From: Carnobacterium divergens
GTDB taxonomy: Bacteria > Bacillota > Bacilli > Lactobacillales > Carnobacteriaceae
DNA length: 64,000 bases
Reading direction: 5' to 3'
Assembly: GCF_900258435.1 (NCBI RefSeq)
Contig: NZ_LT992558.1
Coordinates: forward strand, 1,066,881-1,130,880
Shown here: positions 7,600 to 16,614 of the stretch, one piece after another
How positions within the stretch are numbered: the stretch's first letter is position 1
Layout: the number at the start of each line of letters is the position of its first letter
Position numbers and translations under genes: made by a program
The notes under the pieces: generated by a model
Told to the model about the DNA's origin: nothing
Seen by the model: the letters and a program-made list of their open reading frames with translations, nothing else
Databases searched by the model: none

Positions 7600-8355
7600 A
7601 TGTACAAAAAAGTATCAATCGCGTTATTAAGTTTAACAATTCTAAGTGGATGTCACTTATCTGGAACAACTTCAGAAACTACTAAAGACACTTCCCATTC
7701 AAAAGAAATCGCCAAAGACACAGCAACAAAAACAAAGAAACAAGAAGCTCCTTTACCTAATGTTTCTTCAAATGATTGGAATTTAATTTTAGTCAACAAC
7801 GACCACCCGATGGAAGCGATTGAAACACCGTTGAAGGTATTACCAAACGGGTTACAAATTGATGAACGCATGGAAACGGATTACAATGCTTGGATGAACG
7901 CAGCCAAAGAAGCTGGTTTTAATATGGTATTAGTTTCTAGCTATCGTTCATATGATTTACAAAAACAAGTATACAATCAATCCATTTCAGACAATCAAAG
8001 TCAAGGAATGAGTTACGAGGATGCTGTTGCTGAAACAAAAAAATATGTTGCTTTTCCTGGCTCAAGCGAACACCAAACGGCTTTAGCAATTGATATTGTT
8101 GACGATGAATGGTTGGCAACAGGAAAAGGATTGATTCCTGAATACGATCAAACAGCCTCTCAAAAATGGCTTGTTCAAACAATGAAAGAGTATGGCTTTA
8201 TTTTAAGATTTCCTAAACACAAAGAAGATCTTACTAAAATCAGTTATGAATCTTGGCATTTTAGATATGTTGGAAAAGAAAATGCTGCCTACATTATAGA
8301 TCATGATTTATCGTTAGAAGAATATATTACCAAACTGCAAGCTGCAGGAAAATAA
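7600..8355 (+). CDS. D-alanyl-D-alanine carboxypeptidase, M15B (VanY/DdcY-like) lipoprotein
   Basis: Lipoprotein of 251 residues: the signal peptide ends in lipobox LSGC with Cys18 as lipid anchor, followed by a Ser/Thr/Lys-rich linker (to ~55). The catalytic domain carries the M15B signatures SSYRSY (113-118), SEHQTALAID (156-165) and ESWHFRYVG (217-225). Predicted zinc ligands are His158, Asp165 and His220, with Glu217 as base. It would trim the terminal D-Ala of peptidoglycan stems outside the membrane. No VanS/VanR or van genes are nearby, so glycopeptide resistance is not implied. A glucosaminidase gene follows 35 bases on, making a two-gene wall-remodelling unit. Confidence 0.9.
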   Translation: MYKKVSIALLSLTILSGCHLSGTTSETTKDTSHSKEIAKDTATKTKKQEAPLPNVSSNDWNLILVNNDHPMEAIETPLKVLPNGLQIDERMETDYNAWMNAAKEAGFNMVLVSSYRSYDLQKQVYNQSISDNQSQGMSYEDAVAETKKYVAFPGSSEHQTALAIDIVDDEWLATGKGLIPEYDQTASQKWLVQTMKEYGFILRFPKHKEDLTKISYESWHFRYVGKENAAYIIDHDLSLEEYITKLQAAGK

Positions 8356-8390
8356 TACATTCGAATGAAACTTAATAGAAAGGAGAGAGT

Positions 8391-9026
8391 TTGTTGGTAA
8401 AAAAGAAAAACAAATTTGCATTCTTTGGAAAGAAACGCACGATTTTCCCAAGTTATATCGTAGCCATCTTATTTATTGTGACCCTTATTTTTTTCGGCAC
8501 TCTTTCTCTTCTTTCTAAGGTTTCGCCAAAAGAAGAAGCGACTGTTGAAATGAGCCAAGAAGAACAGTTTATTCAAAAAATCGCTAGTCATGCACAAGTT
8601 CTCTACCAACAATATCAAGTATTGCCTAGTATCAGTATTTCCCAGGCAATATTAGAGTCGGATTGGGGAACAAGTGAATTGTCAACGTTGAACAATAATT
8701 TCTACGGAATCAAAGGAACAGATGAACGCAATACGGTTCTAATGACTACAAAAGAATTTGAAAATGGACAATGGATTGAAATCAACGCACGTTTTAGAAA
8801 GTATGAAGACTGGAAAGAGTCCATGGAAGATCACGCAAAACTCTTTGTTAATGGAACAACTTGGAATGCAGATCAATATGCGACTGTTAGAGCTGCTAAA
8901 AATTATCAAGAAGCAGCCCATGCTTTGCAAGCCTCCGGATACGCAACAGATCCAGACTACCCAGCTAAATTAATCGAATTGATTCAACAGTACAAGCTTG
9001 ATCAGTATGACCAAAAAGAACTTTAA
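8391..9026 (+). CDS. Membrane-anchored endo-beta-N-acetylglucosaminidase (GH73)
   Basis: Protein of 211 residues with a basic N-terminus, one membrane anchor (about residues 22-42) and an extracellular GH73 (FlgJ/LytG-type) domain. SISQAILESDWG holds the likely catalytic Glu89, and NNFYGIKG and YATDPDYPAKL are family signatures. It cleaves the GlcNAc-MurNAc glycan strand. The start is TTG 8391, or possibly TTG 8394, behind AAGGAG; no ATG is available. It lacks LysM or SH3 wall-binding repeats, so it acts from the membrane. Probably co-transcribed with the upstream carboxypeptidase. Confidence 0.88.
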   Translation: MLVKKKNKFAFFGKKRTIFPSYIVAILFIVTLIFFGTLSLLSKVSPKEEATVEMSQEEQFIQKIASHAQVLYQQYQVLPSISISQAILESDWGTSELSTLNNNFYGIKGTDERNTVLMTTKEFENGQWIEINARFRKYEDWKESMEDHAKLFVNGTTWNADQYATVRAAKNYQEAAHALQASGYATDPDYPAKLIELIQQYKLDQYDQKEL

Positions 9027-9054
9027 AAATTTATTTTTTAGAGTTCTTTTTTTT
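9013..9054 (+). terminator. Intrinsic terminator overlapping the stop codon
   Basis: AAAAAGAACT pairs with AGTTCTTTTT; the 5' arm lies inside the last codons of the glucosaminidase gene and a T run follows. Confidence 0.7.
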
Positions 9055-9114
9055 GTTTTTCAATAGCTTCTTTTCTGTAAAACAAGTAAAATAGAATTAC
9101 AAAGGAGTGATACA

Positions 9115-9810
9115 ATGCAAACTAAACAAGAACAAAACATTCCAACGATTACAACGGATTTACGAAAAGATATTATTACTGTTCCAAAGTCTATTAGTCA
9201 AGCTAGTGGTATTCGTATTTTTGGAAAATTGATTCGATCTATTATTTTTACAACAGATATCGCCATTATTTGCAACAATGATGCAGATGCAGTAATTGCT
9301 GTGTATCCTTTTACGCCTCATCCAGCAATTATTCAAAGTATTACTTTAGCAGCGAATATTCCTGTATTTTCAGGTGTTGGCGGTGGACTTACTCATGGAA
9401 AAAGATCGGCGAATATCAGTTTGTTTGCTGAAGCCCAAGGATCATTAGGAGTCGTAGTGAACGCGCCAACGCCTACAAGTACGATTAAAGAAATCAGCGA
9501 CAATATCGATATTCCCATTATTGGAACCATCGTTTCAGAATTTACAGATATTAAAGAAAAAATTACTGCCGGTATCAGTATTTTAAATGTGAGTGGGGGT
9601 ACCCAGACGGCTAAAATGGTAAAAAAAATCCGAGAAGACTTTCCTGATATCGCTATTATTGCTACAGGTGGACCAACGGAGGCCTCCATTCTTGAAACAA
9701 TAGAAGCAGGAGCCAATGCCATCACTTATACACCACCATCAAATGGCGTTTTATTTAGTAAAAAAATGGAGAAATATCGTGATCAAGAAGAAGCTCATTA
9801 TCAAGAATAG
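9115..9810 (+). CDS. Alpha/beta-barrel protein of uncertain function
   Basis: Cytosolic protein of 231 residues with the repeated beta-strand/helix pattern of a TIM barrel. Strand-end motifs such as ADAVIAVYPF, PVFSGVGGG, SLGVVVNAPT, ISILNVSGG, IAIIATGGPT and AGANAITYTPP are like those of ribulose-phosphate-binding barrels such as ThiG or NanE. The late GG and AITYTPP loops suggest a phosphate-binding site. Homologues are usually labelled only hydrolase, and I do not recognise a reaction. AAAGGAG precedes ATG 9115. The YbjQ gene follows 21 bases later, probably in the same transcript. Confidence 0.7.
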   Translation: MQTKQEQNIPTITTDLRKDIITVPKSISQASGIRIFGKLIRSIIFTTDIAIICNNDADAVIAVYPFTPHPAIIQSITLAANIPVFSGVGGGLTHGKRSANISLFAEAQGSLGVVVNAPTPTSTIKEISDNIDIPIIGTIVSEFTDIKEKITAGISILNVSGGTQTAKMVKKIREDFPDIAIIATGGPTEASILETIEAGANAITYTPPSNGVLFSKKMEKYRDQEEAHYQE

Positions 9811-9831
9811 ATAAAGAAGGAGGAAGGGAAA

Positions 9832-10152
9832 ATGATTATTACAACAACCAATTCAGTTGAAAATCAAACAATTAAAAGCTACGAAGGCATCGTATTTGGT
9901 GAAGTGATTTCAGGTATCAATATGCTAAAAGATATGGGGGCAGGCCTTCGCAATATTTTTGGCGGACGCTCACAAGGATATGAGAACGAATTGCTAAATG
10001 CTCGTACTGAAGCGTTGAAAGAAATGGAAGAACGAGCTAAAACAATGGGATCCGATGCTGTTATTGGAGTGAAGATGGATTACGAAGTATTAGGTGCTGA
10101 TAACGGAATGTTGATGGTAACTTGTAGTGGTACAGCAGTTAAATCAAATTAA
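9832..10152 (+). CDS. YbjQ/UPF0145 family protein
   Basis: Protein of 106 residues matching the YbjQ (DUF74) family: the start [21 protein letters not shown], then [12 protein letters not shown], and a central helix ([21 protein letters not shown]) leading to a GVKMDYE strand. The family forms ring-like homo-oligomers and has been called heavy-metal-binding, but its function is not established. AAGGAGGAAGG sits before the ATG. It is the second gene of a pair with the barrel protein, followed by a terminator. Confidence 0.88.
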   Translation: MIITTTNSVENQTIKSYEGIVFGEVISGINMLKDMGAGLRNIFGGRSQGYENELLNARTEALKEMEERAKTMGSDAVIGVKMDYEVLGADNGMLMVTCSGTAVKSN

Positions 10153-10159
10153 ACATATG

Positions 10160-10202
10160 AAAAATTAGAGGAAAAAGTACAAATCCAACTCTAATTTTTT
10201 TA
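10160..10202 (+). terminator. Intrinsic terminator
   Basis: AAAAATTAGAG pairs with CTCTAATTTTT over an 18-base loop, then T residues. Confidence 0.8.
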
Positions 10203-10290
10203 TTTCTTAACAAATTATTTACTATCAATCCCTATTTTATTGACTTATAATAAAATAGAGAATGTTTAAATTGAAAGGAAGTTGATGGTT

Positions 10291-12318
10291 GTGGGAGAGT
10301 TTCGTAGTCAAGAAAAAAAGCCAACTAAACTAGGATTGATTATTGGTGCAGTGGTTTTAGTTGTTGCTATCATTGGAGGAACAAGTTATTATTTTTGGAG
10401 TAATAGTCACAAAGATGAAAAGGCGGCGAATGATGCAGCGAAGCAATTTACGACTGCTTTAAAAAAGCAAAATTTTAAAAAGGTAAGTCAATTAGCATCT
10501 CCTCAGTCTCTAAAAACAGTCAATTATACAAAAACCAGTTTAACTGATAAATACACAACGATTTTTGATGGCATTGGAGCCAGCACTATTGAAATCAACG
10601 ATTTAAAAGTTGAACCTGTTAAAAAAAATGAAGAATATAAAATGAGTTACACAATGAAAGTTACAACTAGTTTAGGTGAGTTGAAACCAGAAAAACACGA
10701 GGCTAAGCTGACGAAAGCAGGAGATGCTTATCTAGTAGATTGGGATGCCCATTTGATTTTTTCTAAAATGGAAGCAACGGATAAAATCAGTGTGACCACC
10801 ACAACAGCGACTCGTGGAGAAATTCTTGATAAAAATGGAGAACCCTTAGCCAATCTTAAAAAAATTCCAGAAGCGGGTATCGTCCCCAATGATTTAGGGG
10901 AAGGCGATGCGAAAACCGAAGCAATTAAAAACATCAGTGAAAAACTGAGTGTGCCAGTTGAAACGATTGAAAAAAAATTAAATGCAGGTTGGGTAAAACC
11001 TGAATTATTAGTTCCAATCAAAACGATGAAAGCAGGGGATACACCGGTTATTCCAGGTGTTCAATATACCTTAAAAGAAATGCGCAATTACCCTCTTAAT
11101 GAAGCTGCTGCGCATTTAATTGGTTATGTCGGGGAAGTTTCAGCAGAAGACATTGAAAAAAATAAAGCCTTAAATGCTGGAGATATTATTGGGAAGTCGG
11201 GATTAGAAGCAGCTAAAGATAAAGAATTACGTGGTAAAAATGGCGGGCGCATTGTTATCAACGACAAAGACCAAAATTTAAAAGCAGTTCTTCAAGAAGT
11301 GGATAAAGTCGAAGGTCAGACGATCAGCTTGACAATCGATAGTAAGATTCAAAAGCAAGCTTATGACCAAATTCAAGGTCAAAAGGGGTCAGCAGTAATG
11401 ATGAATCCAACTGATGGTTCTTTAATGGCTTTAGTAAGCAGTCCATCTTATGATGCTAATTTAATGACAAGTGGCATTTCATCAGCAGAGTACGACCAAT
11501 ATGCAAATGACAAAAATTTACCATTCTTAGCTAGATACGCTAGTAATTATGCGCCAGGTTCGACGTTCAAAACAATTACTGCAGGAATTGGGTTAGATGC
11601 AGGAATCACTACACCAGATAAAACCCATGATATTAGCGGATTAAAATGGCAAAAAGACTCCTCTTGGGGGGATTATTTTGTCACCCGAGTAAGCGACGTG
11701 CCAACCGTTAACATGACACAAGCTCTTGTTTATTCTGATAATATTTATTTTGCCAAAGAAGGTTTAGAAATGGGCAAAGAAACCTTTGAAAAAGGATTAA
11801 ACAAATTTATTTTTGGTGAAACGTTAGACTTGCCAATTGCGATGGATCCAGCACAAGTAGCCAATAAAAAAGGCCTTAATAGCGATATCTTATTGGCAGA
11901 TACAGCTTACGGACAAGGTCAATTGCTAATGAGTCCGATTCAACAAGCTGTGTCCTACACGCCTTTTGCAGACAACGGTCAAATCATGTATCCAAAATTA
12001 CAATCCGATCAAAAAACAGTTGAATCAAAACAAGCGATCACGGATAAATCTGCTACAATTGTAAAAGATGCGTTGATTGAAACAGTGAATTCACCGCAAG
12101 GAACCGCTCATACCTTAGCAATTCCAGGGCATCAAATTGCCGCTAAAACCGGAACCGCTGAATTAAAAGAAAAGCAAGACACTAAAGGAGACGAAAATGC
12201 GTTCTTACTAGCCTTTGACGCTGACAATAACAATTATTTATTAGTAGCGATGCTAGAAGGCGGAACGAGTCGAGATGTTATTTCAAGAATGCGTCCTGTT
12301 CTTGAAGGTATGTATTAA
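10291..12318 (+). CDS. Class B penicillin-binding protein with MecA-type N-domain (PBP2a/PBP5-like)
   Basis: Membrane-anchored DD-transpeptidase of about 675 residues. Order: short cytoplasmic tail, anchor (about residues 14-37), NTF2-like MecA_N domain (~42-160), dimerisation domain (~170-340, beginning TTTATRGEILDKNG), then the transpeptidase. Active-site motifs are STFK (Ser near 424), SDN (near 482) and KTGT (near 619). This layout is that of low-affinity PBPs such as enterococcal PBP5 and staphylococcal PBP2a. It cross-links septal or lateral wall, and a contribution to intrinsic beta-lactam tolerance is possible but unproven. GTG 10291 best fits the GGAAG spacing; ATG 10285 and TTG 10282 are alternatives. 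A TATAAT hexamer lies near 10247. Confidence 0.9.
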   Translation: MGEFRSQEKKPTKLGLIIGAVVLVVAIIGGTSYYFWSNSHKDEKAANDAAKQFTTALKKQNFKKVSQLASPQSLKTVNYTKTSLTDKYTTIFDGIGASTIEINDLKVEPVKKNEEYKMSYTMKVTTSLGELKPEKHEAKLTKAGDAYLVDWDAHLIFSKMEATDKISVTTTTATRGEILDKNGEPLANLKKIPEAGIVPNDLGEGDAKTEAIKNISEKLSVPVETIEKKLNAGWVKPELLVPIKTMKAGDTPVIPGVQYTLKEMRNYPLNEAAAHLIGYVGEVSAEDIEKNKALNAGDIIGKSGLEAAKDKELRGKNGGRIVINDKDQNLKAVLQEVDKVEGQTISLTIDSKIQKQAYDQIQGQKGSAVMMNPTDGSLMALVSSPSYDANLMTSGISSAEYDQYANDKNLPFLARYASNYAPGSTFKTITAGIGLDAGITTPDKTHDISGLKWQKDSSWGDYFVTRVSDVPTVNMTQALVYSDNIYFAKEGLEMGKETFEKGLNKFIFGETLDLPIAMDPAQVANKKGLNSDILLADTAYGQGQLLMSPIQQAVSYTPFADNGQIMYPKLQSDQKTVESKQAITDKSATIVKDALIETVNSPQGTAHTLAIPGHQIAAKTGTAELKEKQDTKGDENAFLLAFDADNNNYLLVAMLEGGTSRDVISRMRPVLEGMY

Positions 12319-12326
12319 AAAATAAC

Positions 12327-12362
12327 AAAAGCAGTTATCTTTTCTAAGGTAGCTGCTTTTCT
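12327..12362 (+). terminator. Intrinsic terminator
   Basis: AAAAGCAGTTATC and GGTAGCTGCTTTT form a stem with G-U pairs, then TCT. Confidence 0.8.
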
Positions 12363-12384
12363 ATCTATGAAAAAGGAGAAATAG

Positions 12385-13026
12385 ATGATAAAAGTTGAAT
12401 TGATTCAAAATCCAATCAAGCAAGAAGCGATGGCGAAATACATGAAAAATCAGTTTCCATTTGCAGGAATAAGCGCACCCCTTAGAAAAAGCCAATCTAA
12501 AGAGATGTTAAAAGAAAGTAAAACTTGGCCAATTCAAGAAGTTTTATCAGAAGTTAAACGCTACTATGGGCTAGAAAGTCGCGAATATCAGTATATTGCA
12601 ATTGATTTATTGCAACAAAACATCAAGCGACTCAGCTATGAAGAGTTCGCCCCCTTATTTTACTTAGTGACGGAAAAGGCGTGGTGGGATTCTGTAGATT
12701 CATTAAGGGCAGTTATTTCAAGATGGTGTCTAGTAAATCCAGAAAAATTTGATTTAGTATTTCAGCATTTTACAACAAGTGAAAATTTTTGGAATAGACG
12801 AGTGGCAATCAATTTGCAGCTAGGCTACAAGGAAAAAACACAAACAAATTATCTGCAAGCAGCCATTGTTCAAGATATTGATACGAATGAATTTTTTATT
12901 CAAAAAGCCATTGGCTGGTCACTTAGAGATTATAGTAAAAACAACCCGGATTGGGTAAGAAAGTTTATTTCAGAAACGCCCCATTTAAGTTCATTAGCTG
13001 TTCGAGAAGGGTCGAAGTATCTTTGA
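12385..13026 (+). CDS. DNA alkylation repair protein, AlkD family
   Basis: Protein of 213 residues, all-helical and resembling the HEAT-like-repeat AlkD glycosylases that excise 3- and 7-alkylated purines. Family signatures seen are AGISAPLRKS near residue 28, WWDSVDSLRAVISRW in the centre (the aspartate expected to support catalysis), FWNRRVAIN and FFIQKAIGWSLRDYSKNNPDWV toward the C-terminus. AAAGGAG precedes ATG 12385. It lies alone between two terminators, with no adaptive-response regulator nearby. Confidence 0.88.
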   Translation: MIKVELIQNPIKQEAMAKYMKNQFPFAGISAPLRKSQSKEMLKESKTWPIQEVLSEVKRYYGLESREYQYIAIDLLQQNIKRLSYEEFAPLFYLVTEKAWWDSVDSLRAVISRWCLVNPEKFDLVFQHFTTSENFWNRRVAINLQLGYKEKTQTNYLQAAIVQDIDTNEFFIQKAIGWSLRDYSKNNPDWVRKFISETPHLSSLAVREGSKYL

Positions 13027-13040
13027 TAAAGGCGAATATT

Positions 13041-13073
13041 AAAACAAGACATTTTTTTAATGTCTTGTTTTTA
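13041..13073 (+). terminator. Intrinsic terminator
   Basis: AAAACAAGACAT and ATGTCTTGTTTT form a perfect 12-bp stem followed by T residues. Confidence 0.9.
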
Positions 13074-13235
13074 ATTATTCTTCAAAGAGAACGTTTTCAG
13101 CTAATTTCCATCAAATTAGTGTTGCTCTTTTAGGGTTTGTGTGTTAATTTAATAGAAATAGAAATCCTATATTTACTAGTTTAAATCATTAAAATAAAAT
13201 TGGATTGTTGGTCTTTTGAGGAACATCCTTCAATA

Positions 13236-13309
13236 AAAACTTATATAATAGCCAAAATAAGGTTGGCGAGTATCTACCCAGAACCGTAAATTACTGGACT
13301 ATAAGTAAA
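13236..13309 (+). ncRNA. Purine riboswitch aptamer (guanine/xanthine class)
   Basis: The core matches the purine riboswitch: P1 ACTTAT (13239-13244) pairs with ATAAGT (13301-13306), the conserved TATAAT follows P1, the J2/3 region reads TATCTACC, and the 3' core is ACCGTAAA...GGACTAT. The specificity base at 13299 is C, as in guanine rather than adenine aptamers (T there). It precedes xpt-pbuX, the classic guanine-riboswitch operon, and a strong terminator hairpin lies downstream. Confidence 0.93.
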
Positions 13310-13316
13310 GAAATGA

Positions 13317-14024
<708 letters not shown>

Positions 14025-14026
14025 TC

Positions 14027-15340
14027 GTGTTATCAAATGGAAAAGCAGCAGCTTTAGGATTGCAACATGTTTTAGCTATGTATGCTGGGGCGGTTATTGT
14101 ACCTCTTTTAATAGGTGGAGCGTTAGGTTTTAATGAAACGCAAATGACGTATTTAGTTTCCATTGATATTTTTATGTGTGGCGTAGCGACACTTCTACAA
14201 TTAACAGTTAACAAATTTTTTGGAATTGGACTACCGGTTGTATTGGGTTGTGCAATTCAAGCAGTATCCCCTTTAATTTTAATTGGATCTAACCAAGGAA
14301 TCAGCGCAATGTATGGATCAATCATTGTAGCAGGAGTTTTTATTTTATTGATTTCTGGTATTTTTTCAAAGGTCAAACGATTTTTCCCACCGGTTGTAAC
14401 CGGAACGGTCATTACTGTAATTGGTCTAACCCTAATCCCTGTTGCGATTGAAAAAATGGGTGGCGGATTAAAAACAGCGGCAAATTTTGGCGACAGTCAA
14501 TTTTTAATTTTATCCTTTTTAACGGTAGCGGTTATCTTGGGTGTTCAAGTGTATGGCGTTGGGTTTATGCGGTCAATCGCCGTGTTAATTGGTTTATTAG
14601 TTGGAACGATTGTAGCTGCAATGATGGGCTTAGTTAGTCTAGCTCCTGTTTTACATGCTACATGGTTTCATATGCCAACACCATTTTACTTTGGCACTCC
14701 AACGTTTGAATGGTCTTCTATTGTGACGATGATTCTTATTTCGTTGGTGAGCATGGTAGAATCAACAGGTGTTTATTTTGCACTTGGTGAAATTACTGAA
14801 AAAGATATTAGCGAAGATGACTTGAAACGCGGCTATCGAGCTGAAGGGTTAGCTGTTTTATTAGGTGGAATTTTTAATACATTCCCCTATACCGGATTTT
14901 CTCAAAATGTAGGGCTAGTTCAATTATCGGGTATTAAAAACCGTAAACCAATTTATTTTTCAGCTGGCTTTTTGATTTTACTAGGATTATTGCCTAAGAT
15001 TGGCGCGATTGCCACTATTATTCCTGAACCAGTTCTTGGTGGAGCCATGTTGGTTATGTTTGGTATGGTTGCAATTCAAGGCATTCGTATGTTAGTGAAA
15101 GTTGATTTTAGGGTAGATGCAAATCTATTGATTGTTGCGGTGTCAGTTGGGTTAGGACTAGGTGTTACAGTTGTACCTGATTTATTCAAACAATTTCCAG
15201 CAACCGTGCAATTGTTTACAGGTAACGGAATTGTCGTAGCAAGTATCACATCAATTGTATTGAATTTAATTTTAAATCCAAAAAGTTTGAAACAAACCAA
15301 TCGAGTGGTGGGCAGTGAATTTGCTGAAACTGGAAAATAA
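14027..15340 (+). CDS. pbuX: Xanthine permease, NCS2 family
   Basis: Polytopic membrane transporter of 437 residues with about 14 hydrophobic segments, starting GKAAALGLQHVLAMYAGAV, which is typical of nucleobase:cation symporter-2 proteins. The QNVGLVQLSGIKNR stretch near residue 288 and the SMVESTG stretch near 241 are family hallmarks. It starts at GTG 14027 behind GAGGAGG, 2 bases after xpt. Import by this protein feeds Xpt, and the shared riboswitch couples both to guanine level. Confidence 0.95.
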   Translation: MLSNGKAAALGLQHVLAMYAGAVIVPLLIGGALGFNETQMTYLVSIDIFMCGVATLLQLTVNKFFGIGLPVVLGCAIQAVSPLILIGSNQGISAMYGSIIVAGVFILLISGIFSKVKRFFPPVVTGTVITVIGLTLIPVAIEKMGGGLKTAANFGDSQFLILSFLTVAVILGVQVYGVGFMRSIAVLIGLLVGTIVAAMMGLVSLAPVLHATWFHMPTPFYFGTPTFEWSSIVTMILISLVSMVESTGVYFALGEITEKDISEDDLKRGYRAEGLAVLLGGIFNTFPYTGFSQNVGLVQLSGIKNRKPIYFSAGFLILLGLLPKIGAIATIIPEPVLGGAMLVMFGMVAIQGIRMLVKVDFRVDANLLIVAVSVGLGLGVTVVPDLFKQFPATVQLFTGNGIVVASITSIVLNLILNPKSLKQTNRVVGSEFAETGK

Positions 15341-15342
15341 AA

Positions 15343-15390
15343 ATAAAAACAGTGAAGAGAATGATTTCTTTTCATTGTTTTTTTTGTTTC
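15343..15390 (+). terminator. Probable intrinsic terminator
   Basis: AAAAACAGTGAAGAG can pair, with G-U pairs, to TTTTCATTGTTTTT, followed by more T. It separates pbuX from the UPF0316 gene. Confidence 0.65.
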
Positions 15391-15431
15391 TTTTCTTTAT
15401 CATGGAGGTTGTAAGGAAAGAAGGTTTTAAA

Positions 15432-15977
15432 GTGGGAATTGATTTAAAAATAATTGGCATGATTTTTGTGATTAACTTTTGTTACATCACACTTAACACC
15501 ATTCGATTTATGCTAACAATGAAAGGGTATCGTTTAATCGCACCAATTGTCAGCGTATTTGAGGTTACAATTTATGTTTTAGGACTAAGTATGGTCTTAA
15601 ATCGGTTGGATAATCCTTGGAATTTGGCAGCCTATGCAATTGGTTATGGTGTCGGAGTTGCAGTTGGTATTAAAATTGAAGAATATCTAGCTTTAGGTTA
15701 TATTATGGTCACTGTGATTATTCCAGATGTAGAAAGCAACGTTCCAGAAGAATTAAGAAATCTGGGGTACGGGGTAACAATGAATTATGCTTATGGACGT
15801 GAAGGTGAGCGGATGATTTTAGAAATATTAAGTCCTCGTAAAACCGAAAGACTTCTCTATAAAGAAATTCATAAACTAGAACCAAAAGCATTCGTCATTT
15901 CCTATGAACCTAAATATATTAGTGGAGGCTTTTGGACTAAAAAAGTTCGAAAAAGAAGAAAAGCCATGCAAGATTAA
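15432..15977 (+). CDS. UPF0316/DUF2179 family membrane protein (YebE-like)
   Basis: Protein of 181 residues with three N-terminal membrane segments (about residues 5-22, 32-52, 57-76), then a soluble domain (YIMVTVIIPDVESNVPEELRNLGYGVT, and GREGERMILEILSPRK) that fits the DUF2179-type ligand-binding fold. The family is conserved in Firmicutes; function unknown. GTG 15432 with AAGAAGG at 7-base spacing gives the usual family length. The frame stays open upstream to 15315, but that part encodes a low-complexity stretch within the terminator and is not considered coding. Confidence 0.8.
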   Translation: MGIDLKIIGMIFVINFCYITLNTIRFMLTMKGYRLIAPIVSVFEVTIYVLGLSMVLNRLDNPWNLAAYAIGYGVGVAVGIKIEEYLALGYIMVTVIIPDVESNVPEELRNLGYGVTMNYAYGREGERMILEILSPRKTERLLYKEIHKLEPKAFVISYEPKYISGGFWTKKVRKRRKAMQD

Positions 15978-15991
15978 AACACATAAAAACG

Positions 15992-16025
15992 AAGTCAGAC
16001 ATGAAAAAATGTCTGACTTTTTTTC
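15992..16025. terminator. Intrinsic terminator, possibly bidirectional
   Basis: AAGTCAGACAT and ATGTCTGACTT form an 11-bp perfect stem followed by seven T, between converging genes. Confidence 0.9.
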
Positions 16026-16050
16026 ATGTCATGAAATAGATCATTAAGAT

Positions 16051-16497
16051 CTATAAACGATCATCATGGTTTAACTGAATAAGAACCCCAAATGGATCTT
16101 GAATAACGCCGTATGCCTCACTAAAGGCATTGCTAGATAAAGGAACAAGCACCTTTACTTGTGGTGCACTCACTAAGCTAGTATAAAACTGTTGAATTTG
16201 TTGCAAATCAGCACTTTGAATACATAAAGAAAGGTTGTTTCCAATTTGAAAAGGGTGTTCCAAGTCCATATTTTCTTCAGCAATCATGACTTTGGTTTTG
16301 CCAATTGTTAAAACAGAGTGAGAAATAAACTGTTTATTTTCTTCGGTTACTAGGAGAGAAGAGTCACGCTTCGCCATTTCCTCATAAGTGATTTTAAATT
16401 GTTCCTTGGCATGGAAGTGTTTTTTGTAAAAAGTGATGGCCTCTTGTGCTTGGCCATTCATTGAAAGAAAAATGCCGATTTCTAACGATTGATTCAT
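16051..16497 (-). CDS. VOC family (PhnB/glyoxalase-like) protein
   Basis: Protein of 148 residues with the paired beta-alpha-beta-beta-beta layout of the vicinal-oxygen-chelate superfamily. It reads FLSMNGQAQEAITFYKKHF at the N-terminus and YGVIQDPFGVLIQLN at the C-terminus, close to PhnB-like proteins often misnamed 3-demethylubiquinone methyltransferases. Metal ligands are not certain: the usual first histidine is absent. An AAAGGAG site precedes the ATG. It is divergent from a WYL-type regulator that may control it. Confidence 0.8.
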   Translation of the reverse strand: MNQSLEIGIFLSMNGQAQEAITFYKKHFHAKEQFKITYEEMAKRDSSLLVTEENKQFISHSVLTIGKTKVMIAEENMDLEHPFQIGNNLSLCIQSADLQQIQQFYTSLVSAPQVKVLVPLSSNAFSEAYGVIQDPFGVLIQLNHDDRL

Positions 16498-16541
16498 CCT
16501 AAAAAACTCCTTTTTATTTTATTGATAATCGCTTCATTTAG

Positions 16542-16570
16542 TTGATTGATTATCTTGACTTCAGTATAGT
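16542..16570 (+). promoter_or_regulatory. Sigma-A promoter of the WYL regulator gene
   Basis: TTGATT (16542-16547), a 17-base spacer and TATAGT (16565-16570), 45 bases before the start codon. Confidence 0.7.
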
Positions 16571-16614
16571 AGATAAAGAGGTCAAAACATGACACCTTTT
16601 AAAGGAGCAGAAGA

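Noticed and set aside
7600..8355. VanY-like gene as evidence of glycopeptide resistance
   Set aside because: No vanHAX or vanRS genes are present; M15B lipoproteins of this type are common housekeeping carboxypeptidases.
9393..9725. 110-codon antisense frame inside the barrel protein gene
   Set aside because: Mirror of codon bias in the sense gene; no start signals.
12951..13133. 60-codon frame across the AlkD-like gene end and its terminator
   Set aside because: It crosses a strong terminator and encodes no plausible protein.
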